In this document: piece by piece, positions 1 through 10,611 of the stretch
How the letters are laid out: every line of letters starts with the position of its first letter
Position numbering within the stretch: the first letter of the stretch is position 1
Origin: Erodium maritimum
Taxonomy: Eukaryota > Streptophyta > Magnoliopsida > Geraniales > Geraniaceae
Direction of reading: 5' to 3'
DNA: 64,000 nt
Assembly: GCA_963921825.1 (NCBI GenBank)
Contig: OY997591.1
Location: forward strand, 38,585,825 to 38,649,824
The notes under the pieces: generated by a model
Told to the model about the DNA's origin: nothing
The model's input: only the letters and a program-made list of their open reading frames with translations
The model's database searches: none
Position numbers and translations under genes: made by a program

Positions 1-2091
1 GACACAGGTTCAACGACCCCACGGACACTCATGGCCACCCAAACACCAAAGGTAAAGACACAGGTTCAACGACCCCACGGGCACTCATGGCCACCCAAAC
101 TCAACAATAATACACGCTCGCAACTTACCGAGACTCTAACTCGTAAGCCAGCCAAAGAATGCTTGCAACCCCCCCCCCCCCCCCCCCAAGACTCAACAAT
201 AATACACGGGCTCTCAAGGCCACCCAAGACACCAAATAAACAAACAACCTCCGGCTTAACCAAAGCCTCCAACAGTCCTAATATCAACAGTTTCTCAATC
301 AACCTCCGGGCATGGTCATATGCCTCCAGTACTCCTAATATCGATAAGTTCACAAACAACCTCCGGGCATGGTCATATGCCTCTAGTAATTCTAACATCG
401 CTAAGTTCTCTGCTCCTACGACACTACTAAGTGTCACAAGCTTTTCCAATAATTGCTACGATCCCGTATCATGCCTTTCTAATATTTAAATAAAACTACT
501 TAACCCACGACACCCCGGTGTCACATGCAATTCTACTGTTAACTTTCCCCAGTCAGGGCCGAGATCCGGCTACTTTTCCCTACCTCGTGCGTGTTCTCCC
601 AAAAGCCAACCAACGAGCTCCAGTGATGATATCAGTCACTCACCCAGCTTTCCCTTGCCTCGGTCTGTGGCACGATCTAAAAGGACACAAATTCAAGGCA
701 CTTAACAACCCGCAGGAATAAACTGAAAATCATTAAACTCGGTGCCCAACTTAACAACCCGCAGGAATAAACTGAAAATCATTAAACAATGTCGATCACT
801 CCCAAACTTCCCAATTACTCGACATTGTCGATAAGAGACCCGACGTGGCGAATCTGCCCGGGTTTTGTAAATACCCTTCCGGGGCTCCAAAGGTTTTCGT
901 TTTCGTTTCTACGGTATTAGAATAATTCAAGGGTCCCAACGTACTTGACCGAATCGAATTCCGACTCTCGAGTCAATTAATTACCGTTTAAAGTTTCTAA
1001 ACCCGATAAATTACAACTTCTCGAATTTAATTCCAATTTTCGATTCGGTTAAGGATAAATGGTCCGGGAAACGTTTTAAACCACCCGAAACACAAAACCC
1101 GATCAGCCGAGCACGTGGGCCCCACCCAACCCACTTGGCCGAGAGCCCTAGGGTTCAAGGGGGGGGGGGGTCTCGGCCACCATGATGGTGGCTGGTCCCA
1201 GCTCCGGCCAGCCACCCCATGGCCGGCCGGCCACCACCCACGGTGGCCGGAGCTCCTCCCGAGCCTCCGGTCACCGGAAAACGTCATCTTTCCCCTCAAA
1301 ACACCTCCAAAACGTCTCCAACAATTACCCCAACATCAAAACCACCTTAAACTAATAGTTTTACAAAAACCTAACTTCCAAAATTAATCAAAACGAGAAT
1401 CGGTTCGGGGTATACCTTAGAGGAAAAAGAGGGTAGTGCACTTTCTCCTAGCCTTGAGACGATCCCATGGTTGGATGAGTGTGAATAGTGCTCCAAACCT
1501 CCCAACTCCCTTCTTCTTCTCTCCCTTTCTTCTCTCTTCTTTCTCTTTCTACAAACTAACACCCTTTTCTATTTTTTTTCTGTTTGCCAAACATGGCCGG
1601 CCACACCCATTTATCCTCTCTTAATTTCTCCCCAAAACTAGCACCACTACATAGTGGACAAGTGTCAAGGTGGGTCCCACATCTTTTGGAAAATATCTAC
1701 TTGATATTTTCCAATCAGATTCGCGAAAAACGAACGTTTCGGGCCCCGAACGGGCACTTTTCCCAAGAAATTTCAAAACTTGGCGGGCTACAAGGAAATG
1801 GCTCAACTAAGACCACTGCGACGACAGTTTAGCTTTTTGGATCCAAACCGGTCCTCGAATGGACCAAAACGTCGCTCGGTTGACTTTTCCAACGAAAAGT
1901 CAACATTTCCCAAAACGATCAGAAAGTTGCCCTGAGTCCCCCGGAACTCACTTTGGTCGATAACGGGGTCAACTTAAGTCCGGTATGACCCTCGGGGTCC
2001 AATTCCTGCTCAATTCAGTGTCTGCTCAAAAATTTCAAATTTTCCTGTTTTTCACAGGTTTGACTAGCGTTGACCGGGAGTGGTTATTACA
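1..2091 (-). repeat. Tekay-type Ty3/gypsy LTR, truncated by window edge
   Basis: The segment runs in the same order as the complete minus-strand LTRs at 15097-17944 and 24064-26781 and ends in the same terminal bases, GGTTATTACA, at 2091. The left edge of the window falls inside the LTR, so the part nearest the internal region is missing. It holds a run of 19 C at 169-187 and short degenerate repeats built on CTCATGGCCACCCAA. The donor-like site (GGTATACC read on the minus strand, near 1411-1417) matches the candidate LTR intron donor in other copies. No coding region is supported; the ORFs here are chance frames. Whether it is a solo LTR or part of an element cannot be seen. Confidence 0.85.
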
Positions 2092-2704
2092 ACTATGGTG
2101 GAGACATGGACATCAGAAATTTACCTCCAACCTTTATGGACGGAGGAGGATGGTGGAGGTAGGAGAACCATCGGAGCCACTTGAATGCAACAGAGAGAAA
2201 GAGTGAACTTAAACCTCATCCCCATAAATAAGTCGAGTCGTATGTATACAATAGGAAGCAACAACAAATGAGGTGTGGTTATTACTCTTTGGAATATTAA
2301 GTAGGTTTTAATTAATAGTTTTATAAAAAAATTGGTAGGTCCACCTCAAACGTGACTCGGCCAACCTCAAATGAGGTCGCCTCTCTCAAAACAATGGCCG
2401 TCCGCCAATAATTTTTGGTTTTCTTACTTATAGGCTTTATGTCACATGACGGTTATCCAATCTATGATGTAACACTGTACAATAGATATCTCAAAAAAAA
2501 TGTACAACGGAATATATTCATTTTTTGTTAAATAATATTTGAAGAATTTATTTTTTCCTTTCCCAATAATATATTCTCATCATAGGCCTTTAGGCCTAGG
2601 ACGTAAAGCCTGAGCTTATCCCACAAAAATCGCGGAAACCATGCCTCTTCCAAGTAATGTGTCTCGATCGATCCCCATAACACGTCAACTGACCTGACAT
2701 ATTG
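2092..2704. other. Spacer between two inverted LTRs, with dispersed repeats
   Basis: No convincing gene. At 2337-2415 there is a copy of the dispersed repeat (core CACCTCAAACGTGACTCGGC) that recurs between 30.7 and 46 kb. At 2575-2615 lies a short palindromic block containing TAGGCCTTTAGGCCTA followed by GGACGTAAAGCC, which recurs near 38.3, 43.4, 45.2 and 48.4 kb. Both show that this spacer belonged to the same kind of host sequence as the small-gene region before the retroelements landed. Confidence 0.5.
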
Positions 2705-4216
2705 TGTAAGGACCGCTCCTGGTCAACGCCGGTCAAATCGTCGGAAAAACGGAAAAATTTAAAATTTTGGACATACACCTAAATGAACCTAAAATTGACC
2801 CCGAGGGTCATACCGGACTTAAGTTGACCTCGATATCGACCAAAGTGAGTTCTGGGTGACTCAGGGCAACTTTTTAACCAATTCGGGAAAAATTGACTTT
2901 TTGCCGAAAAAGTCAACTGAGCGACGTTTTGGTCTGTTCGAGGCCTGATTTGGATCCAAAAAGCTTAGCCCTCATTGTAGCAGTCTTAGTTGGGCCGTTT
3001 CCTTGTAGCACGCGAAATTTCATAAATTCCTGGAAAATGGGCCCGCACGGGGCCTGAGACGACTGAATTTCGCAAATGTGGTGGAAGGGAGTTGAAAGGA
3101 CAACAATGCCTTTGGACTTTGAACTAAAAGACAAGAAATGATGGGGTATTTTTGTCCTTTTGGTGTGTGTTTGAATTTAAAACAAAATAAAAAGAGAAAG
3201 GTAGAGAGAAGGTCGGCCAAATCAGAAAAAAGAGAGAGAAAAGGAGAGAGAAAGAAGAGAGAAGAAGGAGAAGAGGAAAGGAGAAGAAGGGTTGAGGTTT
3301 TAGGGTTTTATCGACGATCCGACCGTTGGATCGTCTCTTTTCTTGCATATTCAACATCCTCTCAATGTTCCCTACGGTAAGAACCCGAGAACTTTTCATT
3401 TCGACGTGTTTGAATTATAGGGTTTTGATTATAATTGGTTAAATGATGAACGGTTGAGGTTTAGGGTTCATTAGGAACGTTTTGGGGCAAAAAGGATCAG
3501 TTTCCGGTGACTGGAGGCTCACGGGAGCTCTAACCACCGTGACCCACCGTGGGTAGTGGCTGGCCGTGGCCTGCACCGGCCACGGTAGTGCCGGACCGGT
3601 CCAAACCGGTCCAGCCACCCACGGCCTAAGGATGGCCGAGTGGGGCCCACGTGGTCGGGTCTCGGGTTTCTCGTGTTCGGGTTGTCTTGGACGATCCCCG
3701 AGTTGATGATTCAAACCCTTATTAAATTATGGAATTAAATCGATAAAATTGGAAATGTCGGGTTTAGATACTTTAAACCCGAATTAAATGGCTCGGACAT
3801 CGGAATTTGCTTCCGCCGAATGCGGTGGAAAACGCGAATTATATTAGGATCGTAGAAACAAAAATGGGAATTTTCGGAGCCCCGAAAGGGCATTTTCCGA
3901 TCCAGGGCAGATTCGACGAGCCGGGCGAATCGGGCCTTTCTGGGCCCATTGTTGACACTGTCAATTAATTGGGGAGTTTGGGAGCGATCGGCATTGTCGG
4001 GGTTGCTTCTGGGCGTTAAGTTCATTAAATTCGGTTTTGCCTGCATATTTAAAAAGTATATTATTTTTTTTGATCACCTTAGACCGTGCCACCGACGCGG
4101 AAAGAGGAGGCTAAGTGGGTGATCGTGAGCATTGTCGGAGCGTGAGCATCAGACTTGGAACGCTTTACGAGGTAAGGAAAAGTAGTCGGATATCGACCTT
4201 GACTTGGGAAAGTTAT

Positions 4217-4490
4217 CAATAGAAATGCATGTGGCACTTGGTGGTGTCGTAGGTTAAGTGAACTTATCGAACAATAGAAATGCATGTGGCACTTGGTGGT
4301 GTCATAGGGTAAGTGAACGTATCGAGCAATAGAAATTCATGTGGCACTTGGTAGTGAAGTAGGTTAAGGATACGTATCGTACGATAGAAGTTCATGTGGG
4401 CACCTGGTTGTGTCCTTAGGTTATGGAACCTTGCCGTGCTTTAGAATCACAAGTGGGCACCTGGTTGTGCCCGTAGGTTGAGTGACCTGT
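4217..4490 (+). repeat. 55-bp tandem repeat inside LTR A
   Basis: CAATAGAAATGCATGTGGCA or a close variant starts at 4217, 4272, 4327 and 4382, giving a 55-bp period, with a more diverged fifth unit near 4438. The same array is present in the LTR at 28196-30762 (about 29305-29600), so it predates the split of these copies. Confidence 0.85.
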
Positions 4491-4624
4491 TTGTGTTTGC
4501 ATGTGGCCATGTGTGCCTGTGGGGTGTTGAACCCGTATGTTATTGACTGACTTGCTGAGTGGTAGTTAGTCATTATGTTATTTTCGCTATTTTGGTAAGT
4601 ATTGTGTGTTTATAGTATTGGTGT

Positions 4625-5110
4625 GGAGCTTTGGCCCTCCTATCGACTCGTCATCGACAAAGGGTGCCACGGTACCGGGTTGAGGTTGGCCCACCTTCCG
4701 ACTAGCTATCGATAAAGTGTTGCGAGGTTCCGCGATGAAGGAGTGGCCCTCCTTCCGACTAGCAATCGGAAAAGTGTTGCTATTAACCGCGATGAGGTGC
4801 GCTGCCTTCCGGATGGCGGTCGGGTAAAATGCGAGGCTACGCCAGCCTAGCCGGTTTGCTACCGGAAACCGTGCAGTGTGTGGTTTGTTGTTATTGTGTG
4901 ACATTGCTTGTGACCTTTGTGTGTGGGTGGAGGTATGGCTCGCCTGTCGACTCGCCATCGACAAAAGGTGCCACGGTTCCGTGATGAAGGAGAGGCCTTC
5001 CGTCCGACTAGCACTCGGAAAAGTGTTGCTATGTGCCGCGATGAGGTACGCTGCCTTCCCGATCGGCGGTCGGGTAAAATGTGGGGCTACGTCGGACCCA
5101 ACGTCCTGCT
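4625..5110 (+). repeat. Compound tandem repeat inside LTR A
   Basis: Units containing CTTCCGACTAGCAATCGG and GTCGACTCGCCATCGACAAA alternate, and the whole block (about 250-300 bp) occurs twice, at about 4625-4860 and 4930-5110. The LTR at 28196-30762 carries the same double block at about 29720-30190. The short ORFs across this block are by-products of the repeat. Confidence 0.75.
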
Positions 5111-5659
5111 AACGTAAAACCGTGGGTGTGGTATTGTGTGATTTTGGCCACGGTTGTGTTATGTTGATTGAGGTCGTCATTACTGTGTCGGGTCTACATT
5201 ACGTGCACGGGTGTTAGATGGTTGGGGAAATTTGACAGTTATTGGTGTGATAGTTGGGTTATTATGTGTTGTGGGGTAGTGGTCCCCTGTGTTTGTTGAT
5301 TGATGCCGATGTCCCCGGCATTTCTACTGGTGTGCCGTAGTCAATCTGGTATCCGTGGTCGTGAGCGAAACACTCACCCCTTGTTGGTTTTCCAACAGGT
5401 ACTGGCCGCGAGGCGGGCTAAGAGAACTCTCGAAGCTTGAAGAGATGGGAGCGGGAGTTCGGGTCTTTGGTAGTTTAGCGACTTACATTTTGGCATTTGG
5501 TTCGCTTGTTTTGAACGTATTTTCAGTTGTAAAAATATTTTTTTGATTAATGATAAGTGGCGTTTTGAAGCGGGTTATTAAAATGTTTGAAAATTTACTA
5601 TACTTGTTTCACCGTTCGCGTTCCGGGTTCGGTCATACCGAATTCAGGGCGTGACAATT

Positions 5660-5671
5660 TGGTATCAGAGC
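5660..5671 (+). other. Primer binding site of element A (tRNA-Met type)
   Basis: TGGTATCAGAGC lies four bases after the LTR end GTGACA. This is the usual plant LTR-retrotransposon primer site complementary to the 3' end of initiator tRNA-Met, and it fixes the element as plus-strand. Confidence 0.92.
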
Positions 5672-6602
5672 TCGAGGTTTCGCACCTCGGACTTTACGTC
5701 AATTAGGTGCGGAGAGTTGAGTCATTAAAAATCCCGTCGTGCGTTGGTTGCACAAGTCGAAAACCGTGTGTAGACCCGTAGTGACCTGAGTCTTGGTTGC
5801 TGTTGTGTGTATGTGCAGTATTGCTGATACTGTCATAATGATTCTGTGCTGCTGCATGAAACGTTTTTAAGCTGTCAGGACTCGACTCAGGGGCGCCCCT
5901 GTACTCGAACGTGACGGTGTTGATATCAAGTGGGTACAATGTAGTTCGCAGACGCTTGGACCGGGTTGTAACTACGTGATGTCAAAAATGAGATTTTACG
6001 ATGAAAAGGAATTTTTTTTTAAATTGATAGCCCTTGTGGGCGTGTGTTTTTTAAATTGGTTGGCCTTGTGGGCTTGTGATTGAGTTTGGGTGACGTGAAT
6101 TTGCGTATGATTTGTTGTTCGTGTGTTTGGTATGTTTATGATCGAATATGTGTGGCGAACAAGTGTGCGGGTCGTTGTGAGAAGAGTAGGATATGAGTGC
6201 GCTAGGGTAGACGTAGCGTGTGCGACGAGTGCGAATCTGTCACGGCTACGGGACGGGCCACAGACCGGCCCGGTAGGAGGCACGGTCTGGGGCCCTGAAT
6301 GGGTCAAAACAGTGAGGACGGGGACTCGGCTACTCTTCGGCACGACTAGAGCCACGGTCCGGCCTCTCACCGGCCCGGATGGCGGTACGGCACGGGCATC
6401 TCACCGGCCCGGATCAGTGAGCTACTTTCGAAAACATGGTTATTTGGTGGAACTATTAAGACTAATATACACTTGCGTGCGAACCGTGTGTGATAACATA
6501 TTGATTATAGGTTGTGTGAACGCTAGTGAATTGAGCAGGTCGCCGTTGTATAAGTTCGCAAACTAAGCGTTTGCGTGTATCCGTGCAGAGGATACCTACT
6601 AC
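5672..6602 (+). other. Untranslated leader of Tekay element A
   Basis: Region between primer site and gag, equivalent to 13864-15081, 22801-24048 and 58064-58750 in the minus-strand copies. It contains GGCCCGGATGGCGGTACGG-like GC-rich pieces near 6240-6410 but not the expanded 34-bp minisatellite found in copies B and C. The ORFs here have no family resemblance and I treat them as non-coding. Confidence 0.7.
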
Positions 6603-7498
6603 ATGGCACCACGTGGCAGGAGAGAACGATCAGCTGGGGCACCAGGACGGACGCCCACCGTCGAACCCGTTGAGTCCACGGAAGCCCAGGGTACTCCCAT
6701 TGGGAAGACAGGAGGAACGACGCAGAACCATCTGGGGTCCCGCCCAGCGTCCCGCCGGCCGCATACCAGTCCACTACGGCTGCTCTGGGCGAGCTGACCC
6801 GGACGATTCAGAGCTTGGTGGCGATCATCGCCCGTAGGGAGTCTGCATCGCCGGCTCTAGAGTCAGTACCTGCTGCTGCTGCAGCCGATCTAGCAAGGCT
6901 TGTTCAGGCCGAAGGCCATACGGCCCGGGCGCTGTGGGATTTCCTCAGGCTGGACACACCTGCGTTCTTCGGGGAGCCGAACCCCGACATAGCCGAGAGA
7001 TGGCTGGAGCAAGTCACTCGGAAACTGGACACGTCTGGAATAGAGGACAGTCACACTAGTGTGTCCTTTGTAGCTTATCAGTTGAGGGACAGCGCCTACC
7101 ACTGGTAGGGGCGCGTACAGGACAGAGTTAGGGACGACTACAGGACCTTCGAGACGATCTTCCTAGAGCAGTATTTCCCCGAGTCGGCCAGGGAGGATCG
7201 GCATCAGTAGTTCCTGCAACTGCGACATGACGGGACATGAGTGGCAGAGTTTGAGGCCAGATTCACGGCCTGTCCCGATTTCTACCAAAAAATGGTGATG
7301 ACCAAGGCGAACCTGTGCCGGCGGTTCGAGAGGGGGCTAAGAGAAACGACTCTGGATCGAGTCCTCACCCTGAGGATTCGGGTGTATTCAGAGCTAGTAG
7401 ACACGACAGCGGTAGTGGAACGGGGTGTCAGAGAGGCAGCGAGGACCCGTGAGGTTGGCAGCGGCCGACCAGTGTTGCGGGACCGTCTAAGTCCCGAG
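6603..7498 (+). pseudogene. Gag of Tekay element A, decayed and interrupted
   Basis: Gag is the capsid/nucleocapsid precursor of the element. The start ATG at 6603 gives MAPRGRRERSAG, matching the start of gag in copy C. The frame shifts near 6790. After 6815 the capsid region reads FFGEPNPDIAERWLEQVTR and later FEARFTACPDF and RVYSELVDT, all conserved with the other copies. In-frame stops occur at YHW* (about 7106), at 7208-7210 (CAG to TAG) and near 7238. The gene is cut at 7498, before the zinc knuckles, by insertion of copia element E. It cannot encode a functional Gag. Confidence 0.85.
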
Positions 7499-8955
7499 TG
7501 TTAGTCTTAGTGCCTGTAGTTCAATCCTAAATGTCCAAATGTACATATCATCGTTACCAATAAAATTAAAGCGGCTTTATATTACTTGTGTGTTGGAGTA
7601 ATATATCGATGTGTGCTCTGATCTATGCCCACCATGCGAATAGAACCATAGATCGAGATAGATCACACTCGATAGGGTCCCTAGTCAACAAAGATTCACT
7701 AGAAGCGACTAGTATGAAAGATGGCTCTTTATGGCTTACGTTCTGTTAGTCGTTGGAATGGGATTCCGGAGTCTGATCATAGATATCATGTGGGACATGA
7801 TATTGGACGACCCGCCCTGAATATGTGCCATAGATTAAGTCATGAACATATTCAGTGTCGTAGCTTGTCATGTATCCTTAGACCAAGGAGTCTTTGTGAT
7901 CGCTATGTAGTCAACAACTGAGTTTGACCTGAGCCTAACGTTGTCCGTAACAGGGCTTCCATAACGGCCAGGATTGGCTTGGGGACGGGCTACATGAGTG
8001 ACATGAAAGACGGCTAAGGGATTTATCCCTCATATTGAGGTATGAGAAAGATATCGGTTCTCGGTCGCTTGATCGAGAGTGACTGAAAGAATAGCATGGC
8101 CATGCACATGATACTGGGTATCATATATTCAGTCATCTCACATATCAAGGAACAGTGATTGAGAATAATAAGGATGACGGCTCTATGCCTTATCTCAATC
8201 AGGATATCGGAGATAAAAGGATAATGACAGGGTCGATTCGTTATGTAGTGTCAGGCAATACTAAAGTCTCGTTAGTTGCCACTTAAATAGGATCAGGTAA
8301 AATGGGATTTTACGTTGATCTATTGACATGCATAAACCTAAGGGTCACACCGGAGGATGAAACTCATTGACACATTTATGGAGAATGGCCAAAAGGGAGT
8401 TGTCTCGGGACATGACCAAAACTGGGTTTTGGGTCATGTGCCCATAAGTGAATAGGACTTTACGGATCGAGACAAGGCTTGGAGTCTTGGGATTGATCGC
8501 GTCGGATAATGTTGGACATTTCCGGTATGGAAGGCTTGGAGGCGATGAGCGAATCACGGGACCTCGTTGGAAATGGCCACGGGCCATGTTCCAAGAGGCC
8601 CATGAAAGGCCCATGCAACCAAGGCCCATGGAACTAATTAATCAAGTCTTGATTAATTAGTACTAAGTAAGCAAGACAAGGATTAAGGTGTTGGTGATTC
8701 ACCACCTAACCCAATCTTGTCTTGCCATACTTTGTACTATTTACACCTTACTTGACACCATACTTGTCCCATGCCTTTAGTTGGACAAGCATGGGTTTTG
8801 TTATGTTTAAGTCATCTTTTTTCAACATAACAAAGACAAGACAAGAATAGGAAACACAACTTCTCTCCCCCTTCCCTTGCAATTTCGGGTTTGGCAAGCT
8901 CCCCCTTCCCTTGCAATTTCGGGTCATCTCCCCATTCGGGTTTTGAGACCCAACA
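7499..8955 (+). repeat. 5' LTR of Ty1/copia element E
   Basis: The segment starts TGTTAGTCTTAG immediately after the gypsy gag and ends CCCAACA one base before a primer binding site, the TG..CA form of an LTR, 1457 bp long. The first about 220 bp recur at 34701-34920 and the last third recurs at 37456-37740. Near 8637-8661 there is a 1-nt-spaced palindrome, CTAATTAATCAAG and its complement. The short ORFs inside are not supported as genes. Confidence 0.9.
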
Positions 8956-8956
8956 G

Positions 8957-8968
8957 TGGTATCAGAGC
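8957..8968 (+). other. Primer binding site of copia element E
   Basis: TGGTATCAGAGC follows the LTR end CCCAACA by one base, complementary to initiator tRNA-Met. It establishes the plus orientation of element E. Confidence 0.92.
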
Positions 8969-10460
8969 CGTGCTACCTTCAAGATTCACAAGACGGTGTT
9001 CAAAGTTTCGGTTTTGCTTGAAAGTTTTGTTTTTGGGTTAACAGGGCTTCCCTTGCATGTTGTTTTGCTAAATTGTTTGATAACATGTTTTAAATTCTTT
9101 TTTATGGATTTAATTCATGTAAAATGAATTTTTGAAAATTATTTCAAATATGGAAATTTTGAAAAAATTTGATTTTTCGGGTCTCGGGAGCGGGACTCTC
9201 GGGGAGCCGAAACCGGGACCGAACGGGGCTCCGTTCGACGGAGCTCGGCCAAGCATGACCATTGGATGGTTGATATGCCAAGGCTAAACCGTTTTGTTAG
9301 TTATGACGAGTTTGGAACCGTCATGACGAACTCGAAGATCAAATGTTCAAAAGTTTCAATTTTGAACGGTTTCGATAAACCGAGCATCAAAAATTTTCGA
9401 AACTTGGCTATTAAATAAAACGGGAAAATCACATGATGTTTGATAACATGATTGTATGATAACATGATGTGTGATGTGATGTTGGCATGGTGTACATAAT
9501 AGCCCCGAGCTCGATTTAATTATTTATCGCTTTTCACGGTCTGCGAGCCGTTAGAGTTAGCATGTAATTATTCTTTCAAGGTGTGGTCGTCAAACCACTT
9601 GTTTGTAATATTTATTTATTCCCGACCTGCGAGTCGTGTATTCAATTGTAATATTTTGCTCAAGACGAAGAATGGGCGAAAAGGTCATTTGGTGGCTTTT
9701 CGGGTGTTGGCATCGGCTTGGAGTCGGTGGAGCTCAAGAAACTAGTGGGAGTTAGTTTAGGGGGCTATTATGGAACATTTATCGCTTTATTCTTGGTTTA
9801 TTTTATGCAAAGATAAAATTGGAATTTTAATCCTTGTGTGTGAGCCCTTAGAATCGTCATTACATTGGATGTAGTTGACGGGTTCGAAGGAAGAATTACA
9901 TTGGATGTAATTCGAGGCATCATTGCATTTGGAATGTAGTTGATGTGCTCATCGCATCTAGGATGTGTCAAGGTTTTAAACACAACCGGACAAGTAAAAA
10001 CGGGTCATGTCCGATACCTCCTAATTATCGACACCTTACTACCTCCCCGTCCTATGGTTGTCGTGCGCATTAGCGGAGCATCCATGGGAAAGCGGGGTAG
10101 TAGGTTTGGACGACATATGTGGGTGTCGTGCGCATTAGCGGAGCATCTACATAGTGACGAGCCATAGTTGAGAATTGGTGGACCCGACTACGATTCTCAG
10201 CCTGAGGTTGAGCTAGGGTAACAGATAGGGTAAGTCGTGTACATAAGTACATACCCTAGCCAAGAGTCACATTGGATGTGATTGGATGGAGTCCTACCTA
10301 CATAGCTCGATTAAGTGGTGAGCATTAGTTCAGCTTAATCGAGTGAATCAAGGATCTTGGTTTCAGATTCTAAAGGTTTAGAATCGATTGTTCGTGTTTA
10401 AGCTTGATCTTCATAAAATTTATTCAGTTTACTGATTGAATTTTATCTGTTGTAGATCAA
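8969..10460 (+). other. Long untranslated leader of copia element E
   Basis: About 1.5 kb lies between the primer site and the gag start, without a supported coding region. It contains local duplications: GTCGTGCGCATTAGCGGAGC occurs at about 10059 and 10126, and variants of ATTACATTGGATGTA recur between 9860 and 9960. A leader this long is unusual for a copia element and might include an inserted fragment, but I see no clear boundary. Confidence 0.6.
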
Positions 10461-10611
10461 ATGGAAAATTCAGCGAACATTAATAGTTTGTCATTAAAAA
10501 CCATACTTGACAGGGGCAAGCTAAATGGGACAAACTATTTGGACTGGTACAGAATTTTGAGGATAGTCCTCAAGTCTGAACGCAAAGAATATGTCCTTGA
10601 CAAGGCTGTCC
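10461..10611 (+). pseudogene. Ty1/copia gag, N-terminal fragment
   Basis: The frame starts MENSANINSLSLKTILD at 10461 and contains [20 protein letters not shown], typical of the N-terminal capsid domain of plant copia Gag. It continues to DKAVP and then breaks abruptly. From 10612 the sequence is the reverse strand of a gypsy pol gene (shared with 19491 onward). Only about 50 residues remain, so it is a non-functional fragment. Confidence 0.85.

Larger units (their letters stand above)
3377..5398 (+). other. Candidate 5'-leader intron within the LTR
   Basis: The donor CCTACG|GTAAGA (3377) and the pyrimidine-rich acceptor TTTTCCAACAG (ending 5398) would remove about 2.0 kb from the leader. 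Equivalent donors are GTAAGA at 17083 (minus), GTAAGG near 26136 (minus), GTGAGC near 52529 (minus) and GTAGGA near 28469. Equivalent acceptors TTTCCTACAG|GTAC occur near 15331 and 24291 (minus), 27525, 30503, 51092 and 59022 (minus). Conservation of both ends is seen directly; splicing itself is inferred. Confidence 0.45.
2705..5656 (+). repeat. 5' LTR of Tekay element A
   Basis: The left end TGTAAGGACCGCTCCTGG aligns base for base with the TGTAATAACCACTCCCGG end of the other LTRs, and the right end is GGGCGTGACA, followed four bases later by a primer binding site. Length is about 2.95 kb, as expected for Tekay/Del elements. A TATA-like AAAATAAAAAGAG near 3185 is followed by a GA-rich leader and the exon-like segment ending CCTACG|GTAAGA at 3376/3377. 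The matching acceptor TTTTCCAACAG ends at 5398. Tandem repeats occupy 4217-4490 and 4625-5110. Confidence 0.9.

Noticed and set aside
169-187. Run of 19 C as a possible polypurine tract on the minus strand
   Set aside because: It lies in the middle of an LTR, not next to an LTR end, and is a simple-repeat expansion.
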